Source of the DNA: a virus
DNA: 24,108 bases
Virus record (IMG/VR): IMGVR_UViG_3300037189_012063
Coordinates: 1-24,108 of that record
Reading direction: 5' to 3' (one strand)
In this document: positions 19,966 through 24,108 of the stretch, piece by piece
How the letters are laid out: every line of letters begins with the position of its first letter
Numbering within the stretch: the stretch's first letter is position 1
Notes under the pieces: generated by a model
Database searches by the model: none
What the model was told of the DNA's origin: nothing
Seen by the model: only the letters and a program-made list of their open reading frames with translations
Position numbers and translations under genes: made by a program

Positions 19966-21590
19966 TGCGAAGGGGGCGCGACAAGGGGCTGAACGCCCTC
20001 TACTACGGCGACAACCTCGCCGTGATGCGCGAGTGGATTGCCTCCGATTCCGTCGACCTCGTATATGGCGACCCTCCCTTCAATGCCGCACGCAACTTCA
20101 ACGTCCTGTTCAAGCACAAGAGCGGCAAAGCAGCCGCGGCGCAGGTGTCGGCCTTCGAGGACACTTGGACCTGGACAAGTGAGTCCGAGACCACGTTCAT
20201 CGAACTGGTCACCGGCGGCGCACCGGCAGCCGTCGCCGACGCGCTAGACGGACTGCGCAAGGTCATCGGGACCAACGACATGATGGCTTACCTCGTGATG
20301 ATGGCGCCTCGTCTGGTGGAGATGCACCGGGTTCTCAAGCCCACGGGCAGCCTGTATCTCCACTGCGACCCGACGGCGAGCCACTACCTGAAGATCATGC
20401 TCGATGCCGTCTTCGGCCCCGAGAACTTCCGCAACGAGATCACCTGGCTGCGCACCACTACCCACAACGATGCGAAGCGCTGGTCTCCGAACTCGGACAC
20501 GATTCTCTACTACGGCAAGACGCGTGAGGTCACGTGGAACCCGGTTCACCTGCCGCATTCCGATGGTTACGTGGATGCGAAATACAACAAGAGAGAGCCC
20601 GACGGGCGAAAGTACGGCCTGTGGGACATGACCTCTCCCAACCCACGCCCGAACCTGACCTACGAGTGGATGGGCTTCCCGCCCCCAGCCAACGGATGGC
20701 GCTACTCACGTGAGCGGATGCAGGAACTGCATGACCAGGACCGCATCTACTACCCCGAGGACAAGACGAAGCGGCCGAGGCTCAAGCGCTACCTCGAGGA
20801 ACAGAAAGGGCCGGTCATCGGAGATGTCTGGACTGATATCCCGCCTCTGAACTCCCAGGCCAAAGAACGCCTCGGCTACCCCACACAAAAGCCCGTGGCA
20901 CTCCTGGAACGCATCCTGTCTGCCTCCACCAACGAGGGCGACATCGTCCTGGACCCCTTTGGCGGCTGTGGCACCACGGTGGATGCCGCCCAGAAGATGG
21001 GTCGCCGGTGGGAAATCATCGACATCACCTACCTCGCCGTCGATCTCATCCGAAACCGCCTCATCACCACTTATGGCAGCGGCATTCAGGAGACCTTCGA
21101 GATCATCGGTATCCCCCGGGACGCCGAGAGTGCCAAGGCCCTATTCGAGCGCAACGCCTTCGACTTCGAGCGGTGGGCCGTCTCCCTCGTGCATGGCCAG
21201 CCCAACGAGAAGCAGGTGGCCGACCGTGGCATCGACGGCAACGTGAAGTTCTTCACCGGCCCGAACCAACTCGGCAAGGCACTCGTGTCCGTCAAGGGCG
21301 GAACACAGATCAATCCCGGCATGGTGCGCGACCTTGTAGGCACGGTGAGCCGCCAGAAGGCCGAGATGGGGATTCTCATCACCAACGAGAAGCCGACGCG
21401 GGGAATGCTGGAGGAGGCTGCGTCGGCGGGTGAGTATCTCCACGAACTCACGGGCAACAAGTATCCGAAGATCCAACTGCTAACCGTGGCGGACCTGCTC
21501 GCCGGCAAGTCCCCCAAGATGCCGACAGCGACAAACCCGTACGTGGAAGCGGCCCGCGCGGAACTCGCGCAGATGGCATTGGAGGTGTAA
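19965..21590 (+). CDS. DNA methyltransferase fused to Mrr-like nuclease domain, 541 aa
   Basis: The N-terminal 380 residues are a beta-class N6-adenine/N4-cytosine methyltransferase: catalytic 'YGDPPFN' (Asp36-Phe39) comes before the AdoMet-binding 'DPFGGCGTT' (330-338). 'HCDP', 'GYPTQKP' and 'VDLIRNRL' sit in the expected places. From about residue 395 a nuclease-like domain follows: 'FERWAVSLVHG' (Glu402), 'ADRGIDG' (Asp424 of 'GIDG') and 'VSVKGG' (Lys444), with 'EMGILITNEKPTRGM'. This resembles the Mrr/PD-(D/E)xK fold, with Ser in place of the usual Glu/Gln before the Lys, so cutting activity is uncertain. It may modify phage DNA or act as a single-chain restriction-modification protein. 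It lies within the early operon but probably has its own promoter. Confidence 0.85.
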   Translation: MRRGRDKGLNALYYGDNLAVMREWIASDSVDLVYGDPPFNAARNFNVLFKHKSGKAAAAQVSAFEDTWTWTSESETTFIELVTGGAPAAVADALDGLRKVIGTNDMMAYLVMMAPRLVEMHRVLKPTGSLYLHCDPTASHYLKIMLDAVFGPENFRNEITWLRTTTHNDAKRWSPNSDTILYYGKTREVTWNPVHLPHSDGYVDAKYNKREPDGRKYGLWDMTSPNPRPNLTYEWMGFPPPANGWRYSRERMQELHDQDRIYYPEDKTKRPRLKRYLEEQKGPVIGDVWTDIPPLNSQAKERLGYPTQKPVALLERILSASTNEGDIVLDPFGGCGTTVDAAQKMGRRWEIIDITYLAVDLIRNRLITTYGSGIQETFEIIGIPRDAESAKALFERNAFDFERWAVSLVHGQPNEKQVADRGIDGNVKFFTGPNQLGKALVSVKGGTQINPGMVRDLVGTVSRQKAEMGILITNEKPTRGMLEEAASAGEYLHELTGNKYPKIQLLTVADLLAGKSPKMPTATNPYVEAARAELAQMALEV

Positions 21591-21594
21591 GACA

Positions 21595-22272
21595 ATGAGC
21601 GAGTGGGTTGTGTGCCGAGAGTGCAGCGGGCCGATACGCACCACGCAAGAAGGCGCAGGCGCGCATCGTTACGCCAGCGACACCTGGCTGTGTGAAACCT
21701 GCTGGCTCCAAGTCTTCGACGACAGCCCCGACAACACACAGGACTACCACGGCCCACGGTGTGAGTGCTGCCGTTTCGACATCGCCCCGTGGGTGGGGCT
21801 AGACGGCTACTTCCGCCGCTTGGAGCAGCGCTCGGAGTGGGTCCGGCAAGCACAGGCACACCTGGCAAACACCGGAACCGTGGAAGCCTCCGATGACCTG
21901 CACGACCGCATCGCTGCCCTACTCCAAGCGATTGAGAACATCGACCTGGAAACCGGTGGAGACCTGGCCCACGGTCACGAGATCACAGCGTTCGACGCAG
22001 CGCAGGAGTTATGTAATCGCGCGCAGTATCAAGCCGCAGGCGTCAAAGGCTCACGAGCAAGCGTCGAAACATACGAGGAAGCACTCGGCATCATCGCTGG
22101 ACAGGCACGCGTGGAACGTCAATACCCCCAGCACAAGACCCTCTCCGAGATAGTCACGCGCGTCAGCGCAGCAGAGGAAGACGTGCGCCACTACTGGCGC
22201 GTTCAGGGGCTGGAACCCGCCGCAGCAGAGACAGCAGCAGCACTCGACATCGCAAACGCGCGCGCCAAGTAG
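21595..22272 (+). CDS. Zinc-ribbon protein with family-B-like C-terminus, 225 aa
   Basis: It starts four bases after the methyltransferase gene. The N-terminal 65 residues carry CxxC pairs 'VCRECSG', 'CETCW' and 'CECCRFD', enough for two zinc sites. A helical middle is rich in Ala/Glu. The last 40 residues contain 'YWRVQGLEPAAAETAAAL', which aligns with 'WWQAQGLPEDAARIAAAL' of family B copy 1 (W, QGL and AAAL in register). It may be an enlarged relative of the B family, or share only a helical motif. A functional link to the methyltransferase is suggested by adjacency only. Confidence 0.65.
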   Translation: MSEWVVCRECSGPIRTTQEGAGAHRYASDTWLCETCWLQVFDDSPDNTQDYHGPRCECCRFDIAPWVGLDGYFRRLEQRSEWVRQAQAHLANTGTVEASDDLHDRIAALLQAIENIDLETGGDLAHGHEITAFDAAQELCNRAQYQAAGVKGSRASVETYEEALGIIAGQARVERQYPQHKTLSEIVTRVSAAEEDVRHYWRVQGLEPAAAETAAALDIANARAK

Positions 22273-22286
22273 CACCGCCAGTAGGC

Positions 22287-22309
22287 CCTACTCCCCGTTA
22301 GGGAGTAGG
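22287..22309 (+). promoter_or_regulatory. Hairpin that sequesters a ribosome site
   Basis: CCTACTCCC (22287-22295) pairs perfectly with GGGAGTAGG (22301-22309) over a CGTTA loop. The right arm contains GGAG (22302-22305), the only ribosome site for the ATG at 22311. A folded RNA would hide it; binding of a factor, translation from upstream or refolding would expose it. There is no T-run, so it does not look like a terminator. Confidence 0.55.
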
Positions 22310-22310
22310 T

Positions 22311-22529
22311 ATGCCGAATAACTACACCTTCATTTGGGCCGGACTCATCGGCGCTGCCGTCGCCACCGAGACCGTGGCACTCCTGGCCTATCCCGAAGCC
22401 ACCTTCACCCACCACGTGCGCTCCATCGCCAAGACGCATCCCCGACGCATCGCGCTCACCGCGTTCTTCGCATGGAGCGTCTATCACTTCGCCTACCCCG
22501 ACATCAGAAAAGGAAACCGTCATGTCTGA
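22311..22529 (+). CDS. Small membrane protein, 72 aa
   Basis: An N-terminal hydrophobic helix (about 7-27, FIWAGLIGAAVATETVALLAY) is followed by a basic loop (HHVRSIAKTHPRR). A second shorter hydrophobic stretch (about 46-60, IALTAFFAWSVYHFAYP) makes this a two-TM hairpin candidate. The ribosome site lies inside a hairpin immediately upstream. The stop overlaps the next gene by eight bases. Early phage membrane proteins of this size can affect superinfection or membrane state; no specific family recognised. Confidence 0.65.
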   Translation: MPNNYTFIWAGLIGAAVATETVALLAYPEATFTHHVRSIAKTHPRRIALTAFFAWSVYHFAYPDIRKGNRHV

Positions 22530-23157
22530 CACGCAGAGAGAGGAACACCTACTCATCACCAGCGACGAGTTCGCCCTGGCCGAGCGGACCGCGCGTCTCG
22601 TTGCCCCCAAGTGGAGCGGAGTCGATGTCGATGACGTCATCGCCGCCCTCTACCTGTGGCTCGTGGAGAACCACGGCTATGTCGTGGCCTACCGCAGCGA
22701 ACCCCACGGCACAGCCAAGTTAGTGACCGCCCTCACGCGCGAAGCCCACGCCGCCTGTGCGAAGGAATACCGGCACGCCCACCACCTGGCAGACCAGACC
22801 TGGTATTCCGCGCAGCAACTCGAACGGTTGCTACCTCACGCCTGGGACGCTGCCTCCTGGCCGCAAGCCTCCGTCTATCACCACAGCGAGCACAACAGCA
22901 GCGCCACCGAGTCTGTCCTCGTCATGCTGGGGGACGTAGCGGCTGGCCTGGCTCGCCTGCCCGCAGAGGATCGCCGCCTCCTCGCTGCCCGCTACCGAGA
23001 CGACGCTTCTTACGCCGAAATCGCAACCGACCTGGGGATCAGTAGCGAAGCAGCGCGCAAGCGCTGCAGTCGGGCGCTAGACCGACTGCATCACCTCCTC
23101 GGCGGGGACAAGGTGGATCCCCCGAGCCGCTGGTCGGGTAGTCAGCCGGACGCGTAG
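22522..23157 (+). CDS. Sigma-factor-like / region-4 HTH transcription protein, 211 aa
   Basis: The ATG at 22522 overlaps the upstream stop by eight bases. The C-terminal 60 residues hold 'LARLPAEDRRLLAARYRDDASYAEIATDLGI' (split here for reading) and 'SEAARKRCSRALDRLHHLLGG', the helix-turn-helix of sigma region 4 that reads -35 elements. The N-terminal half ('VDVDDVIAALYLWLVENHG', 'LTREAHAACAKEYR') resembles region 2 only loosely. It may be an ECF-like factor or a sigma-like activator, perhaps switching to late genes. No anti-sigma gene was seen beside it. Confidence 0.7.
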   Translation: MSDTQREEHLLITSDEFALAERTARLVAPKWSGVDVDDVIAALYLWLVENHGYVVAYRSEPHGTAKLVTALTREAHAACAKEYRHAHHLADQTWYSAQQLERLLPHAWDAASWPQASVYHHSEHNSSATESVLVMLGDVAAGLARLPAEDRRLLAARYRDDASYAEIATDLGISSEAARKRCSRALDRLHHLLGGDKVDPPSRWSGSQPDA

Positions 23158-23207
23158 CCGTCCAGAGGCGGGCGCCTATTGCTTACTATGGAACGAGGAG
23201 GAAGACG

Positions 23208-23555
23208 ATGCCAAGCCCACAACTCCAGGCCTACCTGGCTGCTCGGCAAACCCGCTATGCCGCCGAGGCAGTCTTCCTCGAACAGTTGGAAACCCGCGCC
23301 AACGTGTCGGCAGAGGCAAGCGCGCTATTCGCCTTGAAGCAGGAACAGTTCCGCGCGCTACGGGCACTCTTGCCCCCGCTCATCGCCGACCGAATGCTCG
23401 ACAAGGACTCACACGTAGTCCTCCTCGAAGGCCACTTTGTTTGGCTTCCCCTCCTAGCGGAGGAGATCGGAGCCACCACAGCAGCAGCCGAAGTCGCCTG
23501 GGCGCTCGGGCAGCGGCCTAACGGCTACCCTGATGAGGGGATCCGCTGTGAGTGA
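23208..23555 (+). CDS. Family A paralog (copy 3), 115 aa
   Basis: The product runs from 'MPSPQLQAYLAARQTRYAAE' through a variable helical centre (SALFALKQEQFRALRALLPPL) to 'GHFVWLPLLAEEIGATTAA' plus 'AWALGQRPNGYPDEG'. A GAGGAGGAAG ribosome site precedes the ATG after a 50-base gap, so this copy begins a new translation unit. The 'EFDG' of other copies is 'EIGA' here. It ends by overlapping the second family B gene by eight bases. Function unknown. Confidence 0.7.
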   Translation: MPSPQLQAYLAARQTRYAAEAVFLEQLETRANVSAEASALFALKQEQFRALRALLPPLIADRMLDKDSHVVLLEGHFVWLPLLAEEIGATTAAAEVAWALGQRPNGYPDEGIRCE

Positions 23556-23808
23556 GGTAGATGGCCGCATTGTTGCGGCACTGGCGCTCCACAAGCCGGA
23601 GGACTGGCTTTCCTTGGGCGTCCTGTGCGACGCGTGCGAAGGCTCGCCTCCCCGCTGGCCCTGCCCTACGGCGGTGGCCCTCGGCGTGCAGAAGGGAACC
23701 CCGGCAAACCTCGAGGAGGCGCTGGCCTGGTGGCGACAGGCGGGGGGCGATCCTCGCTACTGCGAGACATGTGGCGGCGAATGCCGAGATGAGGCTGATG
23801 ATGCCTAG
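23548..23808 (+). CDS. Family B paralog (copy 2), 86 aa
   Basis: GTG at 23548 is chosen over the in-frame ATG at 23533. It gives an eight-base overlap (GTGAGTGA) with the upstream stop, is preceded by GAGGGGA, and matches ATG-AGT-GAG of copy 1. The product has 'LCDACEGSPPRWPC', 'AVALGVQKGTPANLEEALAWW', and an additional C-terminal pair 'CETCGGEC' that copy 1 lacks. The stop overlaps the next family A gene through GATGCCTAG. A zinc-binding protein is likely; its job is unknown. Confidence 0.7.
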   Translation: MSEVDGRIVAALALHKPEDWLSLGVLCDACEGSPPRWPCPTAVALGVQKGTPANLEEALAWWRQAGGDPRYCETCGGECRDEADDA

Positions 23809-24108
23809 CCCGGAGATCCAGGCATACCTGGCTGCCCGAAATGCCCGCTACGCCGTAGAGGAAGCGTTCTTCGCCGATGGGGTGATGGCTGCGCCCGAGC
23901 GCGGACTCGATGGGTGCGATGCGATGGTTGAGGCGCAGACAGCACAGTTCGACGCCCTGAAAGCCTGTGTCCCGGCGAGAGTGGCAAGCCGAATCACGAC
24001 AGGGTGGCTCAAGGGTTTTGGGGACACGCATGCTGTCCTATTGGAGGACGAGTTTGTCTGGTTTCCACTCCTCGTGGATGAGTTCGACGGGAACCAGGAA
24101 GCAGCCGA
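23801..24108 (+). CDS. Family A paralog (copy 4), 5' part, cut by window end
   Basis: The ATG at 23801 overlaps the B copy 2 stop by eight bases, exactly as in the earlier cassette. The visible 102 residues start 'MPSPEIQAYLAARNARYAVE' and end 'DEFVWFPLLVDEFDGNQEAA'; the frame is open to the last base. The first and last 60 bases are near-identical to copy 2 at 19396, closer than any other pair, suggesting a recent duplication. The middle (FADGVMAAPERGLDGCDAM) is distinct. The 3' end lies outside the window. Confidence 0.75.
   Translation, partial: MPSPEIQAYLAARNARYAVEEAFFADGVMAAPERGLDGCDAMVEAQTAQFDALKACVPARVASRITTGWLKGFGDTHAVLLEDEFVWFPLLVDEFDGNQEAA

Overview
The window looks like a contiguous piece of a temperate tailed phage (or prophage) of a moderately GC-rich actinobacterium. 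Phage origin rests on an HK97-fold-type major capsid protein preceded by a scaffold-like protein, an amidase endolysin between two small membrane proteins, a tyrosine integrase with a divergent regulator, and a dense array of tiny overlapping genes. The actinobacterial assignment is inferred from GC-rich codon use, several small zinc-knuckle proteins that resemble actinophage families (recalled, not searched), a PGRP-type amidase with a C-terminal wall-binding domain, and promoters with a TAGNCT -10 box placed exactly for leaderless mRNAs.

Left arm (1-10052, all +): virion and lysis genes. Two putative internal or minor virion proteins lead into a 361-base structured non-coding segment. Then come scaffold, major capsid, several small structural proteins, a head-tail adaptor candidate and a 647-residue beta-rich tail (nozzle-like) protein. 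No tape measure, tail tube or tail terminator gene is visible between capsid and lysis genes, so a short-tailed (podovirus-like) particle is the simplest reading. A one-TM coiled-coil protein, the endolysin and a two-TM holin close the module. Terminase and portal would lie left of the window.

Centre (10053-12573): a terminator region, then a minus-strand pair (integrase plus an 8-base-overlapping zinc protein). A divergent control region with inverted repeats and facing promoters separates these from a helix-turn-helix regulator whose mRNA is probably leaderless. Downstream lies an AT-richer stretch with three consecutive perfect hairpins ending in a strong terminator, a candidate structured RNA.

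Right arm (12574-24108, all +): early genes, tightly packed with 1-, 4- and 8-base overlaps. Four micro-genes precede a zinc-ribbon protein possibly linked to ssDNA, a RecA/DnaB-type ATPase, a Holliday-junction-resolvase-like nuclease, a primase split into zinc-finger and TOPRIM proteins, and a DEDDy exonuclease with a zinc ribbon. After these come a DNA methyltransferase fused to an Mrr-like nuclease domain, a sigma-region-4-like protein and many unknowns.

The most unusual feature is a pair of paralogous small-gene families in the right arm. Family A has an N-terminus like MPSPEIQAYLAAR and a C-terminal FVWFPLLV-EFDG...AWALGQRP block; it is present in four copies plus a possible remnant. Family B has CxxC-x4/5-WPC...ALGV...WW and is present in two copies plus a larger protein that may carry the same tail. 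B and A genes are paired with identical 8-base overlaps in two places, so a two-gene cassette appears to have been duplicated.
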